Assembly: GCF_003966655.1 (NCBI RefSeq)
Contig: NZ_AP018795.1
Coordinates: forward strand, 1,082,001-1,146,000
Length of the DNA stretch: 64,000 nucleotides
Origin: Acidithiobacillus ferridurans
GTDB lineage: Bacteria > Pseudomonadota > Gammaproteobacteria > Acidithiobacillales > Acidithiobacillaceae
Direction: 5' to 3'
In this document: positions 9,963 through 19,975 of the stretch, piece by piece
Numbering within the stretch: position 1 is the stretch's first letter
How the letters are laid out: the number at the start of each line of letters is the position of its first letter
The notes under the pieces: model-generated
Databases searched by the model: none
Told to the model about the DNA's origin: nothing
What the model saw: only the letters and a program-made list of their open reading frames with translations
Translations under genes and position numbers: made by a program

Positions 9963-12317
9963 ATGACATCGGTCCACAGTCTCGGTTTTCCCCGTATCGG
10001 CCACAAGCGCGAGCTGAAGAAGGCGCTGGAAAGCTTCTGGTCCAGGGAAATTGACGAGCAGGAGTTGCAGTCCCGCGCTGCCCAGTTACGTGACCGTCAC
10101 TGGCGGATTCAACAGACCTGCGGCATGGATCTGGTACCCGTCGGTGATTTCAGCCTTTACGACCACATGCTCGACATGAGCTGCACCCTTGGTGCCATTC
10201 CGCCCCGTTACGGCTTCGCCGGCGGTCAGGTCGGTCTGGACACCTTCTTCGCCATGGCCCGCGGCTCCGCCACCCAGCCAGCCATGGAAATGACCAAGTG
10301 GTTCGATGCCAACTATCATTTCATCGTCCCCGAGTTCCACGAGGGGATGGATTTCCGCCTCAGCAGCGAGCGTCTGTTTGATCAGGTGAAAGAGGTGCAG
10401 TCCTTGGGTCTCAAGGCCAAACCCGTACTGGTCGGCCCCATCACCTATCTGTGGCTGGGCAAGGAAAAGGACCTGAAAGCAGAAGCACACCATGAAGCGC
10501 AACATCATCACGATGACAGCGCCTGTCATGGCCATGGCGCCCCGATCGGGACCGCTTGTTTTGACCGGTTGACCCTGCTGTCCAAGGTCCTGCCGGTTTA
10601 TGCCGAGATACTCGCGCGTCTGGCGGAAATGGGTGTCGAATGGGTACAGATCGACGAACCTGCCCTCGCCCTCGATCTCCCCCAGGAATGGGTCAAGGCG
10701 CTGGAATCCGCATACCAGGCACTGCACAGTCACAAGACGCCCAAGGTGCTGCTGGCGACCTATTTTGACTCCGTCGCCGACCATGCCAAAGCACTGAAGG
10801 CGCTGCCGGTGGCCGGCGTACACTTGGATCTGCGCCGTGCGCCGCAGCAATTGAACAGTTTCCTCAGCGACTATCCCGCCGACAAGGTACTCTCCCTTGG
10901 CGTCGTCGATGGCCGTAACGTCTGGCGCGCCGATCTGGACGCTGCTCTGGAACTGCTGCAACCCGCTCACAAACAACTCGGTGATCGCCTCTGGGTGGCA
11001 CCGTCCTGCAGCCTGCTGCACACTCCGGTAGACTTGGAGCAGGAGACCGAGCTGGACGCCGAACTCAAGTCCTGGCTGTCCTTCTCGGTACAGAAACTGG
11101 ACGAAGTCGCCATCATCGGACGCGCGCTGAATGAAGGCGTCGAGTCGGTGGCACAGGAACTGGCCGCCGCCCGCGCAGCCGCCGCCTCACGCAAAAGCTC
11201 GCCACGCATTCACAACCCGGCGGTCGCCCAGCGTCTGGAGGGACTGGGTCAGGATGATGGTCGGCGCAAGAGCCCTTTCCCCACCCGCGAAGCCGCGCAG
11301 CGCGCCCGTTTCAAACTGCCTGCCTTCCCCACCACCAGCATCGGCAGCTTCCCGCAGACTCCCGAGATCCGTAAAGCCCGCCTGCAGAATCGCAAGGGTG
11401 AGTTGAGCAACGCTGATTACCAGAAAGCCATGGAAGCAGAAATCGCCCTGGTGGTGAAGGAACAGGAACGTCTGGGCATCGACGTACCCGTCCACGGTGA
11501 GCCGGAACGCAATGACATGGTGGAATACTTTGGTGAGCAGCTCGCCGGTTTCGCCTTTACCCGTCATGGCTGGGTACAGAGCTATGGTTCACGCTACGTC
11601 AAACCGCCGCTGATTTTCGGCGACGTCTCCCGTCCCACTCCGATGACGGTAGCCTGGAGCAAGTACGCCCAGTCTCTCACCCAGCGGCCCATGAAGGGCA
11701 TGCTCACGGGTCCGGTGACCATTCTGCAATGGTCTTTCGTCCGCGATGACCAACCCCGGGAACGTACTGCACTACAGATCGCCCTGGCCATCCGTGATGA
11801 GGTCAAGGACCTGATCGACGCAGGCATCGGCATCATCCAGATCGACGAACCGGCCTACCGTGAGGGTTTGCCCCTCAAGCGCAAGGATTGGGGTCACTAC
11901 CTCGAGTGGGCCTCCCGCGCCTTCCGGATTTCGGCGCAGGTCGCCCCCGATGATGTCCAGATTCACACACACATGTGTTACTCGGAGTTCAACGACATTC
12001 TGCCCGCCATTGCGGCCATGGATGCCGATGTCATCACCATCGAGACTTCCCGCTCGCAGATGGAGCTGCTGGACGCCTTCGCAACCTTCAACTACCCCAA
12101 CGAAATCGGACCGGGCGTCTACGACATCCACTCCCCGCGCGTCCCCAGCGTCGAAGAGATGGTGGGTCTGATGGAGAAGGCAGTTAAAGTGGTTCCCGCC
12201 GAACGTCTCTGGATCAATCCCGACTGTGGTCTGAAAACCCGCAAGTGGGCGGAAGTCACCCCGGCACTGGAGAATATGGTCGAAGCAGCCCGTCAGGTTC
12301 GCGCCCGGCACGGTTGA
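9963..12317 (+). CDS. metE: Cobalamin-independent methionine synthase with histidine-rich insertion
   Basis: Transfers methyl from methyltetrahydrofolate triglutamate to homocysteine, the last step of methionine synthesis. The 784 residues have an N-terminal barrel (about 1-390) and a C-terminal catalytic barrel with the zinc ligands in HTHMCYSEF and [14 protein letters not shown] at 9963 is preferred to one at 9957 because AGGAG is 8 bases upstream. Oddity: after the conserved [10 protein letters not shown] an extra block (about residues 171-195) contains seven histidines and a cysteine before homology resumes at CFDRL; typical MetE is shorter here. Confidence 0.96.
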   Translation: MTSVHSLGFPRIGHKRELKKALESFWSREIDEQELQSRAAQLRDRHWRIQQTCGMDLVPVGDFSLYDHMLDMSCTLGAIPPRYGFAGGQVGLDTFFAMARGSATQPAMEMTKWFDANYHFIVPEFHEGMDFRLSSERLFDQVKEVQSLGLKAKPVLVGPITYLWLGKEKDLKAEAHHEAQHHHDDSACHGHGAPIGTACFDRLTLLSKVLPVYAEILARLAEMGVEWVQIDEPALALDLPQEWVKALESAYQALHSHKTPKVLLATYFDSVADHAKALKALPVAGVHLDLRRAPQQLNSFLSDYPADKVLSLGVVDGRNVWRADLDAALELLQPAHKQLGDRLWVAPSCSLLHTPVDLEQETELDAELKSWLSFSVQKLDEVAIIGRALNEGVESVAQELAAARAAAASRKSSPRIHNPAVAQRLEGLGQDDGRRKSPFPTREAAQRARFKLPAFPTTSIGSFPQTPEIRKARLQNRKGELSNADYQKAMEAEIALVVKEQERLGIDVPVHGEPERNDMVEYFGEQLAGFAFTRHGWVQSYGSRYVKPPLIFGDVSRPTPMTVAWSKYAQSLTQRPMKGMLTGPVTILQWSFVRDDQPRERTALQIALAIRDEVKDLIDAGIGIIQIDEPAYREGLPLKRKDWGHYLEWASRAFRISAQVAPDDVQIHTHMCYSEFNDILPAIAAMDADVITIETSRSQMELLDAFATFNYPNEIGPGVYDIHSPRVPSVEEMVGLMEKAVKVVPAERLWINPDCGLKTRKWAEVTPALENMVEAARQVRARHG

Positions 12318-12341
12318 CATCCACCTCTGGAGCCGTGAAGA

Positions 12342-12368
12342 AGCCCTCGTTGTTCCGAGGGCTTTTTT
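12342..12368 (+). terminator. Intrinsic terminator after metE
   Basis: Perfect 8-bp stem AGCCCTCG / CGAGGGCT with a 6-base loop, followed directly by six T. It lies 25 bases after the metE stop. Confidence 0.9.
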
Positions 12369-12485
12369 ATAATCATTTCGGACCATCATTAACTAAGCAT
12401 ATGGTTATTGAACCTTGTTGTCGGCGTCATGGTCCAACTGGCGCTTTACGTCTGAATTTCAACCGATAACGAGGGAGTGACAGCC

Positions 12486-13115
12486 ATGAAAAACGACGTG
12501 ACCGATGCCATGATCAACGGCTTCAAGGCGTTCCACCGTACCTATTATGATGATCGCCCCGACCTTTTCGATTCCCTCGTGGATAATGGGCAAAGCCCGA
12601 AAGTCATGCTGGTGGGTTGCTCCGATGCCCGGGTCACCCCCACAGCCCTCTACGGCAGCGAGCCCGGGGACATTTTTGTAGTGCGCAATATCGCCAATCT
12701 CGTGCCGCCGGCGGAGCAGGATGGCCATCTCCACGGTACCAGTGCTGCAGTGGAATTCGCAGTCAGCCGCCTGGAAGTCGAACATATCATCATCAACGGC
12801 CACTCACACTGCGGCGGCATAAAAGCGCTGCTTCACGGTAGCGACGGCAAATATGTCGGCCCCTGGGTGGAGATTGCCAAAGACGCCCGGTCCGACGTGC
12901 TGCGGGAGTACGCCGATGCCAGCCCGGAAGAGCAGGCACGTGCACTGGAAAAAGCCAGCATTCTGATTTCTCTTGAAAACCTGCTGACCTTCGACAGTGT
13001 GCGCCGCCGCGTGGTGCGGGGTGAGTTGCAGTTGCATGGCTGGTACTTCGACATGGAAGAAGGCACTCTCCTCAGCTATCGTGCGGAGAAACATCAGTTC
13101 GAGCCGTTGGCCTGA
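12486..13115 (+). CDS. Beta-class carbonic anhydrase
   Basis: Interconverts CO2 and bicarbonate. The 209 residues show the beta-class zinc ligands: C45 and D47 in GCSDARVTP, and H106 and C109 in NGHSHCGG. ATG at 12486 is chosen because GAGGGAG lies 8 bases upstream; the GTG at 12477 overlaps that site. It ends 9 bases before a SulP transporter. This pairing suggests inorganic carbon uptake, as in other carbonic anhydrase/SulP modules. No signal peptide, so cytoplasmic. Confidence 0.95.
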   Translation: MKNDVTDAMINGFKAFHRTYYDDRPDLFDSLVDNGQSPKVMLVGCSDARVTPTALYGSEPGDIFVVRNIANLVPPAEQDGHLHGTSAAVEFAVSRLEVEHIIINGHSHCGGIKALLHGSDGKYVGPWVEIAKDARSDVLREYADASPEEQARALEKASILISLENLLTFDSVRRRVVRGELQLHGWYFDMEEGTLLSYRAEKHQFEPLA

Positions 13116-13124
13116 GGACACGAT

Positions 13125-14675
13125 ATGGAAAACAGCGCCAATCTTTCGCCATTCAAAAATCTGCGCACGGATGTGCCCGCTGCCGTGGTCGTCGCCCTGG
13201 TAGCGATGCCGCTCTGTCTCGGCGTAGCTCTGGCGTCAGGGACACCAATGATCGCCGGACTGATTGCGGGCGTTATGGGCGGCCTGCTGGTCCCCTTGTT
13301 CAGCCGTTCGCAACTGGCCGTCAGCGGTCCGACGCCCGCCATCGTCGCCACGGTGCTCCTGGCCATGCAGACTTTGCCGAGTTTCTCCGCCTTCCTGCTG
13401 GCGGTAGTCATTGCCGGGGGCATCCAGATCGTTCTGGGTGCCATCCGTGCCGGCGTCGTCGCATATTTTTTCCCCTCCGCGGTCATTCAGGGCATCCTTT
13501 CGGCGATCGGTATCATCATCATCCTCAAACAGTTTCCTTATGCCATCGGTTTTGACCTGGGCGAATTTGGCAATCAGGATTTCATCAGCGCCCATGGCGA
13601 GAATACCTTCACTGGTGTCATCGCTGCCCTCGCCCACCTGGAATGGGGCGCACTGCTGGTCAGCGTACTCGCCCTTTCGGTTCTCATCACTTGGGACAAG
13701 GTGGCGGTACTGCGTAAACAGACCTGGCTGTCGGGACCACTCATGGCGGTGATCTTGGGCACCCTGCTCAACACATTGTTCCTCTACGCCGTTCCAGGTC
13801 TGGCCGTCAGCGGCCATAACCTGGTCAATCTGCCGATCATCCGCTCCGTTGCGGATCTGCAGGGCATGCTGCAAATGCCGGACTGGGGGATGATCGGATC
13901 GAAAGCCGTCTGGGTGACCGCCATCGCCCTCACCTTTATCACCAGTCTGGAGAGCCTGTTATCCGTCGAGGCAACGGACAAACTGGATGTATTCAAACGA
14001 CGTACGCCCCTTGATCGCGAATTACTCGGACAAGGTGTGGCCAATATTGCCAGCGGTCTGATCGGCGGGCTTCCTGTGGCGGCGGTTATCGTGCGCAGTA
14101 CGGCCAACGTGGCTGCCGGGGCCCGCACCAAGGCAAGTGCCTTTCTGCATGGCTTGTTCCTGCTACTCGCCGTGCTGTTTCTGGCGACGTTGTTGAACCA
14201 GATTCCGCTGGCTGCCTTGGCATCCATTCTGATTTTCGTCGGCTTCAAGCTGGCCCACCCAAACATTTTCCAAAAAATGTTCAAGCTGGATAAATCCCAG
14301 TATTTACCCTTCCTCATCACCATCGTTGCCATTTTATTCACCAGCCTGATTACCGGCGTGATCATCGGCCTGCTGGCCGGGGTGTTCTTTGTCCTCAAGG
14401 CCAATTACCATAGTGCCATAGAGATTGGCCGGGAGGGCCCCGCTTATAAAATTGCCTTGAACCGGGAGGTGACATTTGTCAACAAGGCGCGACTTTCCCA
14501 CATCCTGGAACGACTGCCAAAGGGCGCAGAGGTCATACTGGATGGTGAACATGTGGGTTTCATTGATCACGATGTCCTCGAAGTGATCAGGGATTTTGAA
14601 CGCTCTGCGCCCTTGCGTGAAATCCGCCTACGGGAACAGGGCTTTGATGCGCCGGTGCTGAAGGTCCCCGTATAA
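13125..14675 (+). CDS. SulP-family anion transporter, probable bicarbonate transporter
   Basis: The 516 residues start with the SulP pattern LRTDVPAAVVVALVAMPLCLGVALASG and contain 10-12 predicted membrane spans to about residue 430, including GLIGGLPVAAVIVRS. A compact STAS-like C-terminus (about 455-516) contains VILDGEHVGFIDHDV. SulP proteins move sulfate, bicarbonate or other anions; the adjacent carbonic anhydrase makes bicarbonate the likelier cargo (inference). Its stop is 3 bases from the stop of the convergent putA. Confidence 0.9.
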   Translation: MENSANLSPFKNLRTDVPAAVVVALVAMPLCLGVALASGTPMIAGLIAGVMGGLLVPLFSRSQLAVSGPTPAIVATVLLAMQTLPSFSAFLLAVVIAGGIQIVLGAIRAGVVAYFFPSAVIQGILSAIGIIIILKQFPYAIGFDLGEFGNQDFISAHGENTFTGVIAALAHLEWGALLVSVLALSVLITWDKVAVLRKQTWLSGPLMAVILGTLLNTLFLYAVPGLAVSGHNLVNLPIIRSVADLQGMLQMPDWGMIGSKAVWVTAIALTFITSLESLLSVEATDKLDVFKRRTPLDRELLGQGVANIASGLIGGLPVAAVIVRSTANVAAGARTKASAFLHGLFLLLAVLFLATLLNQIPLAALASILIFVGFKLAHPNIFQKMFKLDKSQYLPFLITIVAILFTSLITGVIIGLLAGVFFVLKANYHSAIEIGREGPAYKIALNREVTFVNKARLSHILERLPKGAEVILDGEHVGFIDHDVLEVIRDFERSAPLREIRLREQGFDAPVLKVPV

Positions 14676-14678
14676 TGA

Positions 14679-17600
14679 TCACAGTCGACCCTGCGACAGC
14701 AATTCCGCATTGCCTCCAGCTGCCGTGGTATTGATGCTCACCGCCTGTTCCGCCACCATCCGCAACAAATAATGTGGACCACCGGCTTTCGGGCCGGTTC
14801 CACTTAACCCTTCTCCACCAAATGGTTGCACACCAACCACTGCACCAATCATGTTGCGGTTCACGTACACATTACCGCAGCGGGACCGCGCAGCAATATG
14901 TGCCGCCCGGTCATCAATCCGGGTCTGGACACCCAAAGTCAGTCCGAATCCCAAAGCGTTGATAGCATCAATCAGCGCGTCGATTTGTCCGGCTTTCCAG
15001 GTGACCACCTGCAGCACCGGACCAAATATTTCCTCGCGAACCTGACTGACATGGCTAATGGCGTAAGCACAGGGGGCCACAAAATGCAGATCCCGCTGCT
15101 GATCATCCTGCATCGTCAGCGCTACAGAAATATCCGTAGCGTGGGCATTTTCCAGCAAGGATGCGGGCCAGGCACAACGGGCCAGCAATCTTCCTCCGCC
15201 CTGCTCAATACGGGCCATTTGGGCAAGGATATTGGACTGCGCGTCGGCATCAATCACTGGTCCCACATCAGTGGCATATTCTACCGTAGGGCCAATCACC
15301 AGCTCGTGCATGGCGCCTTTCAGCATGGTCAGAATTTCTTCCGCGCATTCTTCCTGCACACATAGCAAACGCAGTGCAGAACATCTTTGTCCGGCGGAAC
15401 GAAATGCCGAGGCAATCACCGCATCCACCACCTGCTCGGCCAGAGCGGTGGAGTCCACAATCATGGCATTGATGCCTCCGGTTTCGGCAATCAAGGGCAC
15501 AATGGGGCCCTCTTTGACGGCCAGGGCCTGATGAATGTGGCGAGCAACACCCGTCGAACCGGTAAACACCACCCCGCTGGTCAGCGGATGCGCCACCAGA
15601 GCGGCACCCACGGTTTCGCCAGCACCCGGCATCAGCGCCAGCACATCGCGGGGAACACCTGCTTCCCACAGCAGTGCGACAAAAGCTTTGGCAATAGCCA
15701 TGGTCTGTTCGGCGGGCTTGGCAGCCACACTATTGCCCGTAACCAGAGCCGCTACAACCTGTCCGGCAAAAATCGCCAAGGGGAAATTCCAGGGGCTGAT
15801 ACAAACGAACACACCACGCCCCCGCAAACTCAGGGAATTGGCCTCACCGGTAGGACCGGGCAGGGCTTCCTTACGCATGAGCGTCTTGGCCTGAATGGCA
15901 TAATAACGGCAAAAATCCACAGCTTCGCGCAGTTCGGCCACAGCATCTGCCAAAGTTTTGTGCGCTTCGCGCATCACCAGAGCAATCATTGAATCCCGTC
16001 GGGTTTCCAGCAGCTCTGCCGCCTGGGTCAAAATCTCGGCGCGTCGCTCCACGGGCACCGCATCCCAGCGTGTTTGCCCGGCATGCAGCGTGCGCATCAA
16101 CGGATCCACCTCTTCCACCTGTATTTCTTCGGGGGTCTGTACCCGCAGCGCCAGGGCAGCTTCCAGAACCGGGCCGCGTTCCACAATATAAGTCATATCC
16201 ATTCCTTGACTGTTCAGTCGCAATTCACCATGCAAACGGCCGTAAATCTCTATCGGTTTGGGCAGTGCCACTTCTTCAGCCCGCCAGAGCGGGCTGACCA
16301 GCAAATCTTCGGCTGCCACATGCTGATTGGCCAGCTGATGAATAAAAGACGTGTTGGCCCCATTTTCGAGAAGGCGGCGCACCAGGTAGGCGAGCAGATC
16401 CCGATGACGGCCTACCGGGGCATATATCCGCAAGTGCTGAATGCGGGCGTGGCGTAAAACTTCCCGGTAAATCCCTTCTCCCATACCATGCAGGCGCTGC
16501 ATCTCAAAACGGGCATCGGGTTGCTGATCCGCCAATTGCAAAACCGCGGCAATGGTCGCTGCGTTGTGGGTGGCAAATTGCGGATAGACCAGAGCCTGTG
16601 GACCATTCGCCTCTTCAAGGAGACGCGCTGCAGCGGCCAGATAACTGATATCGGTATGATGTTTATGGGTGAACACCGGATAACCGGACAAACCCATTTC
16701 CTGGGCTCTCTTGATTTCCATATCCCAGTAAGCACCCTTGACCAGACGCAACATCAAACGGCTCTGGTTGCGACGCGTCCGGGCCAGAACTTCATCAATG
16801 GCAGCATCCGCCCGGCTCTGATACGCCTGCACGGCAATACCCATCCCGTCCCAGCCTGCACAAGTCGCATGCCCGGCAATATGCTGTTGCAAGGCATCCA
16901 GCAAATCGAGCTGCAACTCAAGGCGATCACTTTCTTCTGCATCCAGCGTCAGATTCAGGCGTCCCTGGGCGGCCAACTCGGCCAGTTGCTGCAGCTTGGG
17001 GAAAAGTTCTCTCCAAAGACGGGCGCGCTGGGCTTCTTCGAAGCGCGGGTGTAATGCTGACAGTTTGATGGAGATACCATCGCGTTCCCGAGGACCTCCA
17101 TTACCGGTTTGCGTGGCGAGTGCTCTCAATGCGGATTCATAAGAAGCCGCGTAGCGGGTCGCATCGGCACTATTGCGGGCACCCTCTCCGAGCATATCGT
17201 AGGAATAACATAGTGCGGGCTGTTTTTTCCGGGCCTCTGCGGAGCGCCGGCGCGCCTCGCCAAGATCCTGTCCGAGTACAAACTGCCGACCTAGCAGCGC
17301 AATGGCACGCACCACAGCCGTCACTACGGTATTCATACCAAGTCTTTGCACCAGACTGCGCGTTTCTTTTTCGGCGAGCAGACGGCGAGATAAAATCAGC
17401 ACGCGACCGGAAATCTGGGTGATCCAGGACTGTTTTTCTTCACCGGCAAAGCGCGCTCTGCCCAACTGGTCCGCCGCCAGCAGCGCTGCGGTGCCGGTAT
17501 CGGGCACCCGCAGCAGGGCCTCGGCCAGACGCATCAAGGCCAAGCCTTCGGCACTGGTGATGGGGTATTCCCGCAACAGCGATTCCAACGCCCAGAACGG

Positions 17601-17810
17601 GGCTGGCTGCTTGCGTACCGCCTCCACCCAGGGCCGCGCCTGATCAATGACATTCAGCCAGTTCAGCTTGCCGTTGAGCGCCGACAGCAACGCCTCAACC
17701 TGCTGATTTTCATCCCGGTACGGGGGCGGCAGTGTCACATTGTTCCGAATAAAATCCGGGGAATCAGCAGGTTCACCGGGTAAAACTGATTGTAAACGGG
17801 TTTGAGACAT
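14679..17810 (-). CDS. putA: Bifunctional proline dehydrogenase / L-glutamate gamma-semialdehyde dehydrogenase
   Basis: Oxidises proline to glutamate. At 1043 residues it has the FAD proline dehydrogenase barrel (about 170-480, with LMLRLVKGAYWDME and the R-rich end RIYAPVGRHRDLLAYLVRRLLENG) and the aldehyde dehydrogenase domain (about 560-1020, with FTGSTGVARHI and catalytic cysteine in RSAGQRCSALRLL). It begins MSQTRLQS with no ribbon-helix-helix domain, so it should be enzymatic only, unlike the E. coli trifunctional form. Transcribed away from the decayed region at 17888-21223. Confidence 0.95.
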   Translation of the reverse strand: MSQTRLQSVLPGEPADSPDFIRNNVTLPPPYRDENQQVEALLSALNGKLNWLNVIDQARPWVEAVRKQPAPFWALESLLREYPITSAEGLALMRLAEALLRVPDTGTAALLAADQLGRARFAGEEKQSWITQISGRVLILSRRLLAEKETRSLVQRLGMNTVVTAVVRAIALLGRQFVLGQDLGEARRRSAEARKKQPALCYSYDMLGEGARNSADATRYAASYESALRALATQTGNGGPRERDGISIKLSALHPRFEEAQRARLWRELFPKLQQLAELAAQGRLNLTLDAEESDRLELQLDLLDALQQHIAGHATCAGWDGMGIAVQAYQSRADAAIDEVLARTRRNQSRLMLRLVKGAYWDMEIKRAQEMGLSGYPVFTHKHHTDISYLAAAARLLEEANGPQALVYPQFATHNAATIAAVLQLADQQPDARFEMQRLHGMGEGIYREVLRHARIQHLRIYAPVGRHRDLLAYLVRRLLENGANTSFIHQLANQHVAAEDLLVSPLWRAEEVALPKPIEIYGRLHGELRLNSQGMDMTYIVERGPVLEAALALRVQTPEEIQVEEVDPLMRTLHAGQTRWDAVPVERRAEILTQAAELLETRRDSMIALVMREAHKTLADAVAELREAVDFCRYYAIQAKTLMRKEALPGPTGEANSLSLRGRGVFVCISPWNFPLAIFAGQVVAALVTGNSVAAKPAEQTMAIAKAFVALLWEAGVPRDVLALMPGAGETVGAALVAHPLTSGVVFTGSTGVARHIHQALAVKEGPIVPLIAETGGINAMIVDSTALAEQVVDAVIASAFRSAGQRCSALRLLCVQEECAEEILTMLKGAMHELVIGPTVEYATDVGPVIDADAQSNILAQMARIEQGGGRLLARCAWPASLLENAHATDISVALTMQDDQQRDLHFVAPCAYAISHVSQVREEIFGPVLQVVTWKAGQIDALIDAINALGFGLTLGVQTRIDDRAAHIAARSRCGNVYVNRNMIGAVVGVQPFGGEGLSGTGPKAGGPHYLLRMVAEQAVSINTTAAGGNAELLSQGRL

Positions 17811-17887
17811 TCCGATAAGGCTCCTTGCAGCAGGTAATCGGGTTCATGATCAGCCTGTGCCTACCTCCTTTTTTTCACCTGCGGGTT

Positions 17888-17986
17888 TTATGCGCCTTGT
17901 GGTACTACCAGGGCCGTGGACGCCAGAAACTGCCGGCAGCGTTCCAAGCCTTCCGCTGCGCCTTCGGTGACGGTTACTCGTGGCAC
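17888..17986 (-). pseudogene. RelE/ParE-type toxin, N-terminal remnant
   Basis: A GTG-started frame overlapping the end of the upstream antitoxin fragment by 13 bases encodes 32 residues, PRVTVTEGAAEGLERCRQFL and a few more, then a stop at 17888-17890. This matches the start of RelE/ParE toxins of about 95-100 residues; the remaining two thirds is missing. The antitoxin-toxin order and overlap are those of an intact module, so this is the 5' stump of the toxin gene. Confidence 0.65.
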
Positions 17987-18162
17987 TCAGGAATAGCCTT
18001 TTCGTCATCAGTATCCCAGGAGCTCAACCAGGCGCGCACTTCCTGGCCGGTCAGGTGTCGGCCGGTTTCCTTGTAGGCCGTCCATGAGGCCAAGGCTTCC
18101 TGCTTGAAGCGCTCGCGAGATTCCTCGCGCTCGACGTAACGCTTTCCTATCTCCGAGTCCAT
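17974..18162 (-). pseudogene. Ribbon-helix-helix antitoxin, C-terminal part (decayed TA module)
   Basis: The 62 residues from about position 9 (RYVEREESRERFKQEALASW onward, including TGRHLTGQEVRAWL and ending IPECHE) match the C-terminal two thirds of a common type II antitoxin usually about 90 residues long. The N-terminal DNA-binding ribbon is absent. The first residues MDSEIGK do not belong to this family and resemble the DSELG-type start of HsdS specificity subunits, suggesting a deletion joined hsdS to the antitoxin gene. Confidence 0.6.
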
Positions 18163-18245
18163 CCAGGCCGGCGCACTGAAATTATCTTACCGTATCGCAT
18201 AAGTCCTTATTTTACGAAGCACCGCGCTCTAAGTCATGTAAATTT

Positions 18246-19868
18246 TCAGTCCGCCGACGGTAACAGCGGCATACCGAGTTCTTTGAGGAAAGCGTTGTGT
18301 TTCGCCGTCGCGATCTGGATCGCCCGCTCGATGTCCACCAGGCGCGCATGGGTCGCCGCGAGGTCGATTTCCTCCTCGGCCACCGCCGTGCTGATGTAGC
18401 GGGAGATATTCAGGTTAAAGTCGTTCTTCTCGATCTCCGCCATGTCCACGCGGCGGGCGTAGCGCAGTTCTTCCTTGCGGAACTGGTAGGTATCGACAAT
18501 CCGCTTGATATGTTCCTTGCTCAATTGGTTCTGGCGCTTGCCTTTCACGAAATGCTCGGCGGCGTTGATGAACAGCACGTCGTCGGGCTTCTTGCACTTT
18601 TTCAGCACGAGGACGCAAACCGGAATACCGGTGGAATAGAACAGGTTCGCTGGCAAGTCGATGACGGTGTCGATGTGGCCGTCTTTCAGCAGCTTGGTGC
18701 GGATGCGTTCCTCCGCCCCTCCCCGGAATAGCACCCCGTGGGGCAGGATGATCGCCATCACGCCTTCGTCTTTCAGGAAATGAAAGCCGTGCAGCAAAAA
18801 GGCGAAGTCGGCAGCGGATTTCGGCGCGAGGCCGTGGCTTTTGAAACGCACGTCGTCGGCCAGCGCGTCGGTGGGCTCCCAGCGGTAGCTGAAGGGCGGA
18901 TTGGCGACGATGGCGTCGAAGCTCGGCTTCTTCGCCGGGTTCTGCTCGCGCAGCATGTCCCACTCGTTGAGCAGGGTGTCGCCGTGGAAGATCTCGAACT
19001 CCGTGTCTTTCACCCCGTGCAGCAGCATGTTCATGCGCGCGAGGTTGTAGGTGGTGATGTTCTTTTCCTGGCCGTAGATTTTGCCGATGGTGCCGCCCGC
19101 CTTGGCCACCCTCTTGCGCACGTTCAGCAGCAGCGAGCCGGAGCCGCAGGCGAAGTCCATCACGCTCTCCAGCCGTTTTTTGGTGCCGGTTTTCGGTTCC
19201 TGACTGTCCAGCGTGACGATGGCGGAGAGGATGTCGGAAATCTGCTGCGGCGTATAGAACTCGCCCGCCTTCTTGCCCGACCCAGCGGCAAACTGGCCGA
19301 TCAGGTATTCATAGGCATCGCCCAGCGCGTCGATGTTCGTGGAAAACTCCGCCAGCCCTTCGGCGATTTTCTGGATGATGGTGCAGAGCTTGGCGTTGCG
19401 GTCGGTGTAGGTCTTGCCCAGCTTGGGCGAACTCAGGTCGATCTCGGAGAACAGGCCCTGAAAGGTGCTCTCGAAGGATTCCGTCTCGATGTATTTGAAG
19501 CCCGCCTGCAGCGTGTTGAGCAGCTCCGCGTTTTGCGTGCGGGCCAGGTTGGCGATGCTGTTCCAGAGGTGCTGTGGCTCAATAACGTAATGCACCTTGC
19601 GGCGCATCTGCTTCTCGAAGGCCGGAATGTCGTCCGCGTTGTTGGCGTACCAGAGCGCCAGCGGCACCTTGCGCGTGTCTTTGCCCACATCGGGGTAATC
19701 CTTGCCCAGTTCCTTCTTCGCCGCCGTCTCGTAGTTGTCGGAGAGGTAGCGCAGAAAGAGAAAAGACAGCATGTAGTCGCGGAAGTCGTCCGCATCCATC
19801 GCCCCGCGCAGTTGGTCGGCGATGCTCCAGAGGGTATTGCCCAGTTGTTTTTGGTTGGTTTCGGTCAT
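18246..19868 (-). CDS. hsdM: Type I restriction-modification system methyltransferase subunit HsdM
   Basis: N6-adenine methyltransferase subunit. The 540 residues have the helical N-domain (about 1-140, LGNTLWSIADQLRGAMD), SAM motif I FACGSGSLLLNV and catalytic motif NPPF in DAIVANPPFSYRW. ATG at 19868 overlaps the stop of a small upstream remnant. The gene looks complete and ends FLKELGMPLLPSAD. No hsdS follows and hsdR is truncated, so with no specificity subunit it is probably inactive unless one is supplied elsewhere. Confidence 0.95.
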   Translation of the reverse strand: MTETNQKQLGNTLWSIADQLRGAMDADDFRDYMLSFLFLRYLSDNYETAAKKELGKDYPDVGKDTRKVPLALWYANNADDIPAFEKQMRRKVHYVIEPQHLWNSIANLARTQNAELLNTLQAGFKYIETESFESTFQGLFSEIDLSSPKLGKTYTDRNAKLCTIIQKIAEGLAEFSTNIDALGDAYEYLIGQFAAGSGKKAGEFYTPQQISDILSAIVTLDSQEPKTGTKKRLESVMDFACGSGSLLLNVRKRVAKAGGTIGKIYGQEKNITTYNLARMNMLLHGVKDTEFEIFHGDTLLNEWDMLREQNPAKKPSFDAIVANPPFSYRWEPTDALADDVRFKSHGLAPKSAADFAFLLHGFHFLKDEGVMAIILPHGVLFRGGAEERIRTKLLKDGHIDTVIDLPANLFYSTGIPVCVLVLKKCKKPDDVLFINAAEHFVKGKRQNQLSKEHIKRIVDTYQFRKEELRYARRVDMAEIEKNDFNLNISRYISTAVAEEEIDLAATHARLVDIERAIQIATAKHNAFLKELGMPLLPSAD

Positions 19869-19975
19869 GGTTTGAGCGTTTTCTCGGTGTTTGCCTGTTG
19901 GGCGGCCCGCCGCAACGCCCCCAGGGATGCGCGCAGGTCGGGGTCTTTGGCATTGGAAATGTCTTTGGTGCTCAT
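19865..19975 (-). pseudogene. Truncated small antitoxin-like protein between zeta remnant and hsdM
   Basis: A 36-residue frame starting MSTKDISNAKDPDLRASLGA resembles the N-terminus of 55-65-residue proteins that accompany zeta-toxin-like kinases. It ends abruptly with NTEKTLKP in place of the family C-terminus, and its TGA overlaps the hsdM ATG. Its ATG overlaps the stop of the upstream fusion. Probably cut short by the deletion that brought hsdM close. Family assignment is from memory of sequence patterns. Confidence 0.5.
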
